Shown one piece after another: positions 9,024-18,043 of a stretch of 64,000 nt of DNA (positions are counted from its first letter, which is position 1; every line of letters begins with the position of its first letter). This DNA comes from Paraburkholderia heleia NBRC 101817. GTDB taxonomy: Bacteria > Pseudomonadota > Gammaproteobacteria > Burkholderiales > Burkholderiaceae. The stretch is taken from the NCBI RefSeq assembly GCF_000739775.1, contig NZ_BBJH01000010.1, forward strand, positions 29,811 through 93,810, read 5' to 3'. The translations under genes and the position numbers were made by a program. The notes under the pieces are model-generated. The model was not told the origin of the DNA and did no database searches. It saw nothing but the letters and a program-made list of their open reading frames with translations.

Positions 9024-9244
9024 TCAAGCCTCCGTGCCGTTCGTACTGATACGAATAATCGGCCAGTGCGCTCGGCGCGCATAGCGGCAAGCGGCGAATT
9101 CAGTTTCAAAACAGCTTTGAAGATCGAGAGGACGATCGGGCGGCGCAGCGATGGGAAAGGCGCATGCATGCCGGCGCCGATGGCGATCGGGCCGGTATCG
9201 GACCCGCGAGCGGACTTGCTGCGCGATCACACGTCAGGCAAGCG

Positions 9245-10144
9245 TCAGGCAAGAAACGCGGCAATGCGATCGCGCAGCCAATCGCGCAGTGCGTTGACCG
9301 TCGGCGAGAGCATCGTGCGGTGGGCACAGACGAGATGCAGCGGCGCGCCTTCGCCCTGAAACGCGTCGAGCGCGGTTTCGAGGCGGCCCGCCTTGATATC
9401 GGCGAGCACGTCCAGACGCGACTTGTACGCCAGGCCCTGCCCCGCCACGGCCCAGCGGCGCACGAGTTCGCCGTCGTCGCTGCTGCGGTCGCCTTGCACG
9501 TTCACGACGCTCGCTTCGTCGCCGCTGTAGAAGGTCCAGCGGTCGTGCAGCATGTCGCTCAGCGCGAAGCACAGACAGTTGTGGCGCGAGACATCGGCAG
9601 GCGTCGCGGGTTTGCCGTGACGCGCGAAATAGCCGGGCGCGGCGCACAGCACGCGCCGGTTTTCGGGCGCGAGCGGCAGCGCCACGAGGGAAGAATCTTC
9701 GGGCACGCCGTAGCGAACCGCCACGGCAACCGGCGATCGGAACATATCGGTCACATGGTCACCAATATGCACCTGGAGCGACACCGCAGGATGCTGCGCC
9801 TGAAAGTCGTCGAGCCAGGGCGCGAGCACGTTGCGCCCGAGGTCGGAGGGAATCGACAGCGACACCGTGCCGCCGATCATCTTGCGCCCATGCGCCACGG
9901 CGTTCTGACCGGCTTCCACCTGCTCCATGACGCCGCGCGCGTATACGAGGTAGCGCTCGCCGTCCGGCGTGAGGCGCAGGCTGCGCGTGGAGCGTGCGAG
10001 CAGGCGCGTGCCGAGTTCCGTTTCGAGGCGCTTGAGGCCCACGCTCGCCACGGCGGGCGTGAGATCGAGCTGGCGCGCGGCTGCCGAGAGGCTTCCGTTG
10101 TCCGCCGCACTAATAAAGATGACGAGGTCTTCCAGTCTGATCAT
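9245..10144 (-). CDS. LysR-family transcriptional regulator
   Basis: 299 residues. The N-terminal HTH (LEDLVIFISAADNGSLSAAARQLDLTPAVASVGLKRLE) and substrate-binding domain (SIPSDLGRNVLAPWLDDFQ, YGVPEDSSLVALPL) are the CrgA/DmlR-like pattern common in Burkholderiales. It precedes the ABM and oxidoreductase genes on the same strand with a 221-base gap and is divergent from the DUF1989 gene. Either could be its target. The effector is unknown. Confidence 0.82.
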   Translation of the reverse strand: MIRLEDLVIFISAADNGSLSAAARQLDLTPAVASVGLKRLETELGTRLLARSTRSLRLTPDGERYLVYARGVMEQVEAGQNAVAHGRKMIGGTVSLSIPSDLGRNVLAPWLDDFQAQHPAVSLQVHIGDHVTDMFRSPVAVAVRYGVPEDSSLVALPLAPENRRVLCAAPGYFARHGKPATPADVSRHNCLCFALSDMLHDRWTFYSGDEASVVNVQGDRSSDDGELVRRWAVAGQGLAYKSRLDVLADIKAGRLETALDAFQGEGAPLHLVCAHRTMLSPTVNALRDWLRDRIAAFLA

Positions 10145-10414
10145 GTACCGTCGCGTCTCGTTGGGCTGCGCTCGCCCCGGAAGCAGGCGCCGCAGTCATG
10201 AAGTAAGCGAACTGTACACGAAGGCGCCGCGCAAGCGCGGCAGGCCCAAACACGCAAAAGGTCCGCGACTCCCCGGCCTTCCCGCTGCTGAACAATCTTT
10301 GGCTTACCGTTGCGCGATTCCTATACTCCCCAGCAGACATCCCCCGAGGGTTCAGCCATGCACCATCGGCATCGCAAACGCGTGCACATGGGGTTCATAC
10401 AGGAGTACGAGGCA

Positions 10415-11269
10415 ATGCTGAATTATCCCGCCGCCTACCAGTCGACCAAGGGCTCCGCGCTCGACGTGAACAAGCCCTTTTACCGCCGCATCGCCGAAGA
10501 GCAGGATCAGCGCGAGCTAATCGAATCGATCGTTGTGCCGATACGCGCGGGGCAAGCCTGGAGCATAAGCGCGGGGCACGTGTTCCGCATCGTGACGATC
10601 GAAGGCCCGCAGGTGGCCGACCTCAACCTGTGGAACCGGCACGATCCGCGCGAGCGCATGTGGGCTTCGCGCACACGCCAGCTCCAGCAGGCGCACGTGA
10701 GCACCTTCGACCGCCTGTGGTCGACGCTGCCCTTCCTGCGACCGCTCGTCACCATCACCGACGACAGCCTCGCCGGCTACGGCGTGGACGAGCATGGCGG
10801 GCGCGTTCACGACTTGCTCGGGACACGGTGCGACCCCTACGTGAACCGCATGCTGACCGGTGAGGACTTTCATTTCCACTGTCACTCGAATCTCACGCGC
10901 GCCATCGCGCCGTACGGACTCACCGAATACGACGTGCACGACGTGCTCAATGTGTTCCAGTGCACCGGCCTGAATCTGGAGGACAAGTACTTCATGAAGG
11001 CCTGCCCGGCAAAGAAGGGCGACTACCTCGAGTTTTTCGCCGAGATCGACCTGTTGTGCGCGCTTTCGACCTGCCCCGGCGGCGACCTCTCGCTGCCAAT
11101 GTGGGGACCCGATGCGCGCGACCCGCTGGAAGTCTGCCGGCCGCTCGGCATCGAGATCTACCGGCTGGCGCCGGCGCTGCTGGAGGGCTGGTCCTCGCCG
11201 CCTGTCGCCGAATATCGCGGCCTGCATGGTATGGCATTGCAGCAACCGGACTGGAAGTGCGGCTGCTGA
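10415..11269 (+). CDS. DUF1989 (urea carboxylase-associated family) protein
   Basis: 284 residues. The body matches DUF1989 proteins: GQAWSISAGHVFRIVTIEGPQVADLN near the start, DDSLAGYGVDEHGGRVHDLLGTRCDPY, FHCHSNL and the cysteine-containing CPGGDLS. Family members sit beside urea carboxylase/allophanate genes or act on small amines; here there is no such neighbour, so the reaction is not assigned. AGGAG at 10401 sits 10 bases before ATG 10415, which decides the start. The C-terminus DWKCGC carries two cysteines. Confidence 0.78.
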   Translation: MLNYPAAYQSTKGSALDVNKPFYRRIAEEQDQRELIESIVVPIRAGQAWSISAGHVFRIVTIEGPQVADLNLWNRHDPRERMWASRTRQLQQAHVSTFDRLWSTLPFLRPLVTITDDSLAGYGVDEHGGRVHDLLGTRCDPYVNRMLTGEDFHFHCHSNLTRAIAPYGLTEYDVHDVLNVFQCTGLNLEDKYFMKACPAKKGDYLEFFAEIDLLCALSTCPGGDLSLPMWGPDARDPLEVCRPLGIEIYRLAPALLEGWSSPPVAEYRGLHGMALQQPDWKCGC

Positions 11270-11286
11270 ATCGCGACGGAGATGGC

Positions 11287-11724
11287 TTACTGCTGCTTTT
11301 CGACCTTCTTCGGCTTCGGCGGCGACTCGACCTTCGCGTACTGGAACGCGGGCGTGGCCTTCAGCGCTTCCTTGGTTGCGCCTGGCAGATAGAGATTGCC
11401 CTGGCGCACGTCGAGCGATGCGATGGGCACGGCCACGTCGTGCGAGCCGACGCCGAGAAAACCGCCCGCCGAAACGATGGCCGCGGAAACCGAGCCGTCC
11501 GGCGCCACGATCAGGTCGCGCACGGTGCCGATCTTCACGTTGTCGTCGTTATAAACGGGCTTGCCGAGTACGCTCTTCTTCACGCTCCAGCCTTCGAGCA
11601 GCGCCTGCGACTGCTCGACCGAAACGCTCAAGGGCTGCGCGCCCGCGATCTGGGCATTCGCGCCGGCACTGGCCAGCACGGCGCTGAATGCGGCTACGGC
11701 CAACATCGTCTTGCGGAAAAGCAT
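11287..11724 (-). CDS. Exported PRC-barrel domain protein
   Basis: 145 residues with a signal peptide (MLFRKTMLAVAAFSAVLASAGANA, cut after ANA) and a single PRC-barrel (about 50-120: GKPVYNDDNVKIGTVRDLIVAPDG, SHDVAVPIASLDV). The tail is lysine/proline rich. PRC-barrel proteins of this exported type are widespread in Burkholderiales and are thought to be periplasmic, with a role in surface or stress adaptation that is not defined. Stands alone and is convergent with the DUF1989 gene. Confidence 0.75.
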   Translation of the reverse strand: MLFRKTMLAVAAFSAVLASAGANAQIAGAQPLSVSVEQSQALLEGWSVKKSVLGKPVYNDDNVKIGTVRDLIVAPDGSVSAAIVSAGGFLGVGSHDVAVPIASLDVRQGNLYLPGATKEALKATPAFQYAKVESPPKPKKVEKQQ

Positions 11725-11801
11725 TTTCTTTCGCTCCTGTATTCCGGTTAGTTCGCCGCGCAGGTCCTTGCGAGTCAGTGCGAGACTGCAGGCGGAATGT
11801 C

Positions 11802-11985
11802 ATGTTAGCCGGTATGGGGCGACGATGCGCTCAAGCTGCCGAGTTGCCGGGCGTCGGGCTCGTACAGGTACTCGCGGCGAGCGGCGTGGACGTGCTGACC
11901 TTCGACATGGAGCACGGCGCGATCGGGATGCAAAGCCTCCACGCCATGGTGGCCGCCACGCGCCCGTTCACGACGATGCCGCGGC
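11802..11985 (+). pseudogene. Remnant of an HpcH/HpaI-family aldolase
   Basis: The reading from ATG 11802 gives LPGVGLVQVLAASGVDVL, then TFDMEHGAIGMQSLHAMVAATR, which matches the N-terminal barrel segment of HpcH/HpaI (2-keto-3-deoxy acid) aldolases, including the conserved DMEHG. After about residue 60 the similarity stops where the 3' end of the fur-type gene on the other strand begins. The active site and the rest of the barrel are missing, so this is a truncated fragment left by a rearrangement. Confidence 0.7.
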
Positions 11986-12393
11986 GCACTGGGCGCAAAG
12001 CCCGAAAACGACGAGACTGGAATGCGTATAGCGAAAGCGCTTCGCCGCAGCGATGGCGGCGTGCTGTTCCTGCAGCGCGGGCTCGTCGATGTCCTCCACA
12101 GTCTTGCAGCTCTCGCACACGAGGTGCGCGTGCGGCGCGCCGCGTCCAAGCTCGTACACCACACGCGTTTCGCCAACCCACGTGCTGTCGAGCAGCGACG
12201 ATTCCATCAGTTGTGCAAGCGCGCGATATACGCTCGCCAGGCTGCATTGCTCGACATCTTTTGCAATGCGGCGAAAGACCTGGTCGGCCGTCAGATGCTC
12301 GTGCGGTGCATCATGAAACACCTTCAGCACGGCCACGCGGCTGGATGTAGGGCGCAGGCGCGCGCTCTTCAGTTCGGAGTAGACCGTTTTCAT
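11968..12393 (-). CDS. Fur-family transcriptional regulator
   Basis: About 141 residues. The N-terminal winged helix (LRPTSSRVAVLKVFHDAPHEHLTADQVFRRI, CSLASVYRALAQL) is followed by the metal-sensing dimer domain with HAHLVCESCKTVEDID and a C-terminal CAQC pair for structural zinc. The protein is shorter at the C-terminus than housekeeping Fur and ends CAQCAAASS right at the edge of a foreign aldolase remnant, so its extreme end may have been changed by that junction. It is probably a peroxide, zinc or iron sensor; which one cannot be told. ATG 12393 is preferred over GTG 12408; neither has a strong ribosome site. Confidence 0.78.
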   Translation of the reverse strand: MKTVYSELKSARLRPTSSRVAVLKVFHDAPHEHLTADQVFRRIAKDVEQCSLASVYRALAQLMESSLLDSTWVGETRVVYELGRGAPHAHLVCESCKTVEDIDEPALQEQHAAIAAAKRFRYTHSSLVVFGLCAQCAAASS

Positions 12394-12576
12394 ACGCAGG
12401 GAAAACACGTCGGCAAGTCGGACAGTTTCCCCGAGAATGCTTAAGGCTTCCTTATGTCAGTATGGTGAGCCGCACGTTGCGGCCTGACTTGCGGCCCGAT
12501 TTCACGCTGCGGCGCCGTCTGGATCGAAAAGTACGGGACTGGCGGACATGGAACAGAAGCACGGCCTGAGGCTCGC

Positions 12577-13788
12577 ATGGCATCCACGCCCACGGTGATC
12601 TTCGGCGCGTTCGACCGGCACAACTTCGGCGACCTGCTGATCGCTCAGGTGGTGGCGCGCATGCTGCCGCGCCGCGAACTGCTGTTCGCCGGGCTCGCCG
12701 CGCGCGATCCGCATGGCGATGGCGGGCCTGCCGCAGTCGCACTCGCGCGCATTGCCGCTTTCTCGCATGAGCGCCGTGTGAACGTGATACACGCAGGCGG
12801 CGAACTGCTGACCTGCAATGCGTGGGAGGCCGCCGTGATGCTCGCACCGCCGCGGCGCGTGCCGGCGCTCATTGCCGCCGAACATGAATGGCTTCGCGAC
12901 GGGCGCGCGTGGGCGCAACAGCATGTTGGCGTTGCGTCGCTCGCGCCATATGTGCTCTCGAAGTCCGCGTTGCCGGGCGTGTGCGTGAAGCACCTCTCGT
13001 TCAACGCGGTGGGAGGCGTCGATCTGGATGCGCGCAGTGCGCAGTTGGAAGCCGACGTGCTCGCCGCGCTGCAGTCCGCGGACGCAGTGAGCGTGCGCGA
13101 CCGTCAAACCCAGGCGCTGCTCGCGCAACGGGGTATCGAAGCCCGCCTGATACCGGACCCCGCCGCCATGACGGCGGTCCTGTTCGGCACGGCAATACGC
13201 CGGCACGCCGCCAACCTGGCGCCGCGCGACGTGCGGCAGGCGTTCCCTCACGGTTATGCAGCCGTGCAATTCAGCGCCGACTTCGGCGACGACGCAACGC
13301 TCGATACGCTAGCGGCCCAGCTCGAACTCGCAGCGCAGGAGCATGGCCTGGGTATCGTGCTGTTTCGCGCGGGCGCCGCTCCCTGGCATGACGACCTGGC
13401 CGTGTACGAGCGGCTCGCGGCGCGACTGCGCGCGGCTCACGTACGCGTGTTTGCTTCGCTGAACGTCTGGGACATCTGTGCGCTGATCGCCGGAAGCCGC
13501 ATTTATTGCGGCAGCAGCCTGCACGGTCGCATTGTTGCGATGGCGTACGCGCTTCCCCGCATCAATATCAGTCATCCTCAACATGCTTGCGAGGGAAACA
13601 AGCATGAGGCCTATGTGCGGACATGGGAAGCAGCAGGTCTCGCGGGTGTCGTGAATCCGGACAATCTTGCCGAAACGGTTGCCAATGCACTCGCGGCCGA
13701 TGGCGAATCACTGCGCGAAACCGCATCCACGCTCGCGCGGCGGTATCGGACGGGATTCGAAACCATGCTTGCCGAGAATCGGCTATAG
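12577..13788 (+). CDS. Polysaccharide pyruvyl transferase family protein
   Basis: 403 residues. The family pattern is visible: VIFGAFDRHNFGDLLIAQVV at the N-terminus (the NxGD loop), HAGGELL, AVSVRDRQTQALL, PDPA and the C-terminal GSSLHGRIVAMAYALPRI. These enzymes add a pyruvate ketal from phosphoenolpyruvate to a sugar of a capsule or exopolysaccharide. There is no polysaccharide cluster around it, so the acceptor is unknown. It is divergent from the fur-type gene and its end overlaps the end of the next, convergent LysR gene by six bases. Confidence 0.78.
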   Translation: MASTPTVIFGAFDRHNFGDLLIAQVVARMLPRRELLFAGLAARDPHGDGGPAAVALARIAAFSHERRVNVIHAGGELLTCNAWEAAVMLAPPRRVPALIAAEHEWLRDGRAWAQQHVGVASLAPYVLSKSALPGVCVKHLSFNAVGGVDLDARSAQLEADVLAALQSADAVSVRDRQTQALLAQRGIEARLIPDPAAMTAVLFGTAIRRHAANLAPRDVRQAFPHGYAAVQFSADFGDDATLDTLAAQLELAAQEHGLGIVLFRAGAAPWHDDLAVYERLAARLRAAHVRVFASLNVWDICALIAGSRIYCGSSLHGRIVAMAYALPRINISHPQHACEGNKHEAYVRTWEAAGLAGVVNPDNLAETVANALAADGESLRETASTLARRYRTGFETMLAENRL

Positions 13789-14700
13789 GGCGTGCGACGG
13801 ATCCGTGAGGCGGCGGCGACCCGGCCCCCGGTCAGCCAGGCAGGCGCGCAAGTACGCAACGAAGCGCGCCGTAACGGGATCTTCCCGCATCGAAGGCCAC
13901 GCGAGTCCCACGCGCCACTTCGCGTTTTTGCCGTGTAGCGGCAGTACCGTAGCATCCCGCAGCAGGTGGCGTGCGCGAGAAGGGATGAATGCCATGCCCA
14001 CGCCCGCGGCGACCGACGTAAGGACCGACTGGATGTCTTCGGCCTGCTGCGTCACTTTCGGCACAAAGCGATGTTCGACGCACCATCGGTCGATCTGTGC
14101 GGCGAGCCCCGGCCCGCGTGTACGAACCAGCGAAATAAAGCCGATTTCATTGAGGACGTCGAGATCCGCCGGAAGGCGTGTGTACCGAAGGTGCGGCGGC
14201 AAGGCGAGCGCAAGTTGCTCGTCTACGACTTTGAACGACGAAAGGCCATCCGCGGGTGGCAAGCGAAGGAAACCGGCATCGAGCTTACCCGCCAGAAGAC
14301 GACGCGTTTGCTCCGCGGAAGAAAGATCGCTCAGCGTAACGGCGACAGCGGGATGCTGCTCCCGAAAGTCAGCGATGAGCTTCGGCACAATCGTCAATAC
14401 GGACAGGCAGATCCCGAGACGCAGATGGCCATGCCGCCCGCTGCTTGCTTCACGTGCGCGCAACAGGATTTCATCCGCGTCGCGTACGAGCGCCTGCGCA
14501 TCAGCCAGGAACGTCTCGCCGAATGGCGTGAGCTGCGCACCGTGCCGACCGCGCTCGAACAGCCTGCCACCGAGGCTCGCCTCCAATGCGCCGATCTGCT
14601 TGCTGAGAGCCGGCTGACTCATGTGCAGCGCGTGAGCCGCGCGACTGAAATGGCGCAGCTCCGTAACCGTCAGAAACGTCCTCAGTAATTTCAGTTCCAT
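13783..14700 (-). CDS. LysR-family transcriptional regulator
   Basis: 305 residues from ATG 14700 (MELKLLRTFLTVTELRHFSRAAHALHM). HTH at 1-60 and a CynR/CatR-like effector domain (RLGICLSVLTIVPKLIADFREQHPAV, GPGLAAQIDRW, SVAAGVGMAFIPSRAR). LysR genes usually face their target; the facing region 14701-15113 has no intact gene, so the target may have been lost or lies elsewhere. Confidence 0.82.
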   Translation of the reverse strand: MELKLLRTFLTVTELRHFSRAAHALHMSQPALSKQIGALEASLGGRLFERGRHGAQLTPFGETFLADAQALVRDADEILLRAREASSGRHGHLRLGICLSVLTIVPKLIADFREQHPAVAVTLSDLSSAEQTRRLLAGKLDAGFLRLPPADGLSSFKVVDEQLALALPPHLRYTRLPADLDVLNEIGFISLVRTRGPGLAAQIDRWCVEHRFVPKVTQQAEDIQSVLTSVAAGVGMAFIPSRARHLLRDATVLPLHGKNAKWRVGLAWPSMREDPVTARFVAYLRACLADRGPGRRRLTDPSHAL

Positions 14701-15113
14701 TCGGAAAAGTAATCGTACGGGTAAGAACATTCATTTTACTAATCGATTGGCGAAGCGTTCAATACGGACGTGTTCCTCTCGAGAGTCATCCGCAATGCCA
14801 AATCGACGCGTGACAACTGACGGACCCCAGACGGCCCTTGAATCTGACGCCATCGGCAAAACGGCGGCCGGCGGCGAATCCGGCACACCCCTCGTCGACA
14901 ACGCCGGTTCGCGTAAAGGGCGCAGTCGCCGTCCTCGCTTGCCCGACGTGACGCACGCGTCACCTCTTCGCGCGGCGACCGGTGCGATCGCCGTAAGCTT
15001 CGCCGTCGTCTCCCGCAGGCACTGGCCGCGTTAAGCACGGTTGCACCGACATCGCCGCCAAAGCGCACCGGTGGCCGGGCTGCTCCAGGGCTGGCGTTGC
15101 TCAGCCCAACGGA
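14701..15113. other. Gene-free stretch facing a LysR gene
   Basis: 413 bases between a LysR gene and the end of the rhlE-type gene. Short open frames exist on both strands (for instance 14795-15034 plus), but they are arginine/serine rich, lack a convincing ribosome site and show no domain. The stretch may be a decayed target gene of the LysR regulator. Confidence 0.35.
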
Positions 15114-16559
15114 TCACGATTGGCGTTTGCCGCGGCTGCTGGAGGGTTTGCCAGCCGGCTTACGCGAACCGGCAACTGGCCTGGTGGCGGGTTGGCTGCG
15201 CGGCTTTTGCACGCTGAATGGGCTAGCGCTGGACAAGCTTGTGCCTTTACCTGCGGCCGCGGCGCGCTGCGCGGCAGGCTTGCGCTTGTTTTCGCCACTT
15301 TGCGGGTGCGGTTTCTTGCTGGGCATCTGCATGGCGCCTGGCACAGCTTGCAACGTTTTGGGTTTCTTGGGCTTTTTGGGTTTCTTGATGATCTGGCCCG
15401 TCGCGCTGGTTTGCGGCACGCGGTGTTCGGCTTCAAAACCCGGTTCTTCTTCGCGGGGCAGCGTTTGCCGGATCAGCGCTTCGATTGCGGCCAGTTGCGG
15501 CGCTTCATCGGCACACACGAGGGACACCGCCACGCCGCTGGCGCCCGCGCGGCCGGTACGGCCAATACGGTGCACATAGTCTTGGGCGACGATCGGCAGA
15601 TCGACGTTGATCACGAGCGGCAGGTCGTCGATATCCAGTCCGCGCGCGGCCACATCGGTGGCTACCAGCATATTGACTTCGCCCGTCTTGAAACGCTCCA
15701 GCGCGCGCAGGCGCGCGGGTTGCGGTTTGTCGCCGTGGATGGTGTCGACCGCATAGCCCGCTTCATCCAGCATGGCCGCCAGGTAGTCCACGCCACTGCG
15801 GGTTTTGACGAACACCAGCGCGTGCTCCCAGTTGTTCTCGGCCACGAGGTGCATGAAGAGTTCAGGCTTGTTCCGTTTATCCACCGGCACCACCCACTGC
15901 TTGATCTTGCTCGCCGTGGCATTGGGCGGACTGACGCTGATATTGACCGGGCCGCGCAGAATCCCCGCCGCCATGGCGCGGATATCGTCGGTAAACGTGG
16001 CGGAGAACAGCAGGGTTTGGCGCTGTGCGGGCAAGGCAGCAAAGACTGCGTTGAGTTCGCGCGCGAAGCCCAGGTCCAGCATGCGGTCGGCTTCATCCAG
16101 CACCAGCGTTTGCACTTGATCGAACTGCACGGCGTTCTGTCGATTGAGGTCCAGCAAACGGCCCGGCGTGGCAACGAGCACATCGACGCCTTTGCGCAAC
16201 TTCATCATCTGCGGGTTGATGCTCACACCACCATAGGCGGCCAGAAATCGCAAGTCGAGGCCTTTGCCGTACGCGATAAAGCTTTGCAGCACTTGCTCAG
16301 CCAGTTCACGTGTGGGCACCAGCACCAGAACACGCGCGCGGTTGCTGGACACCGCGGGGCCGTGTTGCACCAGCCGTTGCAGCAGCGGCAGCGCAAAACC
16401 CGCCGTCTTGCCAGTACCGGTCTGTGCCGCAGCCATGACGTCCTTGCCACTGAGCACGGCGGGAATCGCCTTGGCCTGCACCGGCGTAGGCGTCCGGTAA
16501 TTGAGGTCCTGCACATTACGCAGCAAGGGATCGATCAGGCCAAGCGAGGCGAAAGACAT
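15114..16559 (-). CDS. rhlE: DEAD-box ATP-dependent RNA helicase, RhlE type
   Basis: 481 residues with all DEAD-box motifs in order: Q-motif region TPTPVQAKAIP, AQTGTGKT (about 45), PTRELAEQ, GGVSINPQ, TPGRLLDL, DEADRMLDLGF, SATF, then the second RecA domain with TDVAARGLDID and HRIGRTGRAG. The C-terminal 110 residues form a basic low-complexity tail with KKPKKPKKPK and many Ser/Lys/Arg, as in RhlE proteins that act on ribosome assembly or mRNA decay with RNase E. Single gene on the minus strand. Confidence 0.9.
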   Translation of the reverse strand: MSFASLGLIDPLLRNVQDLNYRTPTPVQAKAIPAVLSGKDVMAAAQTGTGKTAGFALPLLQRLVQHGPAVSSNRARVLVLVPTRELAEQVLQSFIAYGKGLDLRFLAAYGGVSINPQMMKLRKGVDVLVATPGRLLDLNRQNAVQFDQVQTLVLDEADRMLDLGFARELNAVFAALPAQRQTLLFSATFTDDIRAMAAGILRGPVNISVSPPNATASKIKQWVVPVDKRNKPELFMHLVAENNWEHALVFVKTRSGVDYLAAMLDEAGYAVDTIHGDKPQPARLRALERFKTGEVNMLVATDVAARGLDIDDLPLVINVDLPIVAQDYVHRIGRTGRAGASGVAVSLVCADEAPQLAAIEALIRQTLPREEEPGFEAEHRVPQTSATGQIIKKPKKPKKPKTLQAVPGAMQMPSKKPHPQSGENKRKPAAQRAAAAGKGTSLSSASPFSVQKPRSQPATRPVAGSRKPAGKPSSSRGKRQS

Positions 16560-16710
16560 TGACGTATTCCGGGCTAAAACCGCAATTCTAGCGGTTACCG
16601 CGCTAATTTCGCCGCGTGGATTCGTGTGTCATCGTACAGAACCATTTGGTGTGTTACCTTAGCTGCTCGGGGCCAGCAGGACATTTCAGTCGAACACCAG
16701 AAGGATGCTC

Positions 16711-17001
16711 ATGGAATTCAACAATGGCGCTGTACTAGAAGCTCTTCGACTTGCCTTGTATCGACAAATACCGTGGCACAAGCGACCGGCAATTTTCACG
16801 TCGCTTCGCGCCCAGGGTTTGATCCAGACCGTAGCCCAAACCCCTCCCCCCAGTACGAAGTATCTCCCCACATTGCAGATTGCCGTCCTGACGGATAAGG
16901 GACAGAGAGAAATCCAGCGCATCGAAGCGTCAAAGCATGTTTCAGGATGGCTGGACGACGACTACTTCGCAACGTTCCTTGCAGAGGTTGTGCTCGCCTG
17001 A
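16711..17001 (+). CDS. Hypothetical protein
   Basis: 96 residues, from ATG 16711 with AAGGA five bases upstream (an in-frame ATG at 16705 overlaps the ribosome site). The sequence begins MEFNNGAVLEALRLALYRQ and ends DYFATFLAEVVLA. It looks like a soluble globular protein; the middle part IAVLTDKGQREIQRI resembles a wing of a winged-helix fold, but no family is recognised. GC content is lower than that of its neighbours, which fits recent acquisition. Confidence 0.5.
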   Translation: MEFNNGAVLEALRLALYRQIPWHKRPAIFTSLRAQGLIQTVAQTPPPSTKYLPTLQIAVLTDKGQREIQRIEASKHVSGWLDDDYFATFLAEVVLA

Positions 17002-17029
17002 CCACGCATCACTGCGTGCGATGCAACGC

Positions 17030-17914
17030 CTACGCCAGTCGCAAATCCCACAGCACATCAAGTACATGTTGCGTGGAACGCTCAACGTACCCCGCACGAT
17101 GTGCAATACCGAGCCGCCGCCACAATGCCGGGCGCAGCGGACGCATGACAATGCGCCTGTCGGGTAATGGCGTAGTGGCCTCGTGGGGCAACACCGCTGC
17201 GCCGTAACCCGCCGCTACCAGACTCTTGATCGCATCGTTATAGTTGAGCTGAATGCGCGGCACAGGATGGTGCCCTCCGGTCGCGAACCACTCCGCAGTC
17301 AGACGCGAGAGACGCGTGGTCGCGTCATTGAGAATGAGGGGTTGCGCGGCGAGCCATTCCGGGGTCACGCGCGCCGGACACCGCCAATGCGCCGGCACAA
17401 AGGCCATCACAGGGTCGCGGCGCCAGGGCTTTATCACAAGTCCAGCCACCGGGGGCTGGGGCAGCGCGATCAGCCCGATATCCAGCGTTCCATCCACCAG
17501 CCGTGAAAGGGTTTCTTGCGAAGTCAGCACGGCAATCTGAATGTCGATGGCGGGATGGTGCTCGCGCAGGACCTCGAGCGCTTGCGGCAGCAGATGCGCG
17601 ATCACGCCCGTAGATGCGCCGAGACGCGCACGCCCTTCAAGCCCCTCTACCTGGCGTTGAATATCGTCTAACGCCTGCTCCGCGTCGGCCAGCAGCCGGC
17701 GCGCGCGCTCCACCAGCACCTCGCCTATCGACGTCGGCCCCACATGTCCGCGCTTGCGTATCAGGATTGGCGCCCCAATGCGGTCTTCGAGCTCGGCGAT
17801 GTGAAGGCTGACCGTCGGCGGCGCCAGGTGCAATGCACGCGCCGCATCGGCGAACGAACCACGGTCGGTAACGGCAACCAGAGTGCGCAAGCGGTCCAGG
17901 CTGATCTCTCGCAT
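17030..17914 (-). CDS. LysR-family transcriptional regulator
   Basis: 294 residues. The HTH (ISLDRLRTLVAVTDRGSFADAARALHLAPPTVSLHIAELE) and effector domain (GASTGVIAHLLPQALEVLREHHP, YNDAIKSLVAAGYGAAVLP) are clear. It is divergent from argC across 129 bases, which makes argC its likely target and a link to arginine supply plausible but unproven. Confidence 0.82.
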   Translation of the reverse strand: MREISLDRLRTLVAVTDRGSFADAARALHLAPPTVSLHIAELEDRIGAPILIRKRGHVGPTSIGEVLVERARRLLADAEQALDDIQRQVEGLEGRARLGASTGVIAHLLPQALEVLREHHPAIDIQIAVLTSQETLSRLVDGTLDIGLIALPQPPVAGLVIKPWRRDPVMAFVPAHWRCPARVTPEWLAAQPLILNDATTRLSRLTAEWFATGGHHPVPRIQLNYNDAIKSLVAAGYGAAVLPHEATTPLPDRRIVMRPLRPALWRRLGIAHRAGYVERSTQHVLDVLWDLRLA

Positions 17915-18043
17915 GACGATGTCCTGATTCAGAAAATCTGAATGTATTCGTTATGAAATTCAACTTTCTCTATTCTATCCGTCCGCGCAACATAGGGGCT
18001 CGTTTTACCTGTTATCACCCACAGTCAGCGGAGTCATCCACAT

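Noticed and set aside
14795..15034. Possible small gene facing the LysR gene
   Set aside because: Arg/Ser-rich reading, no ribosome site, no similarity recognised.
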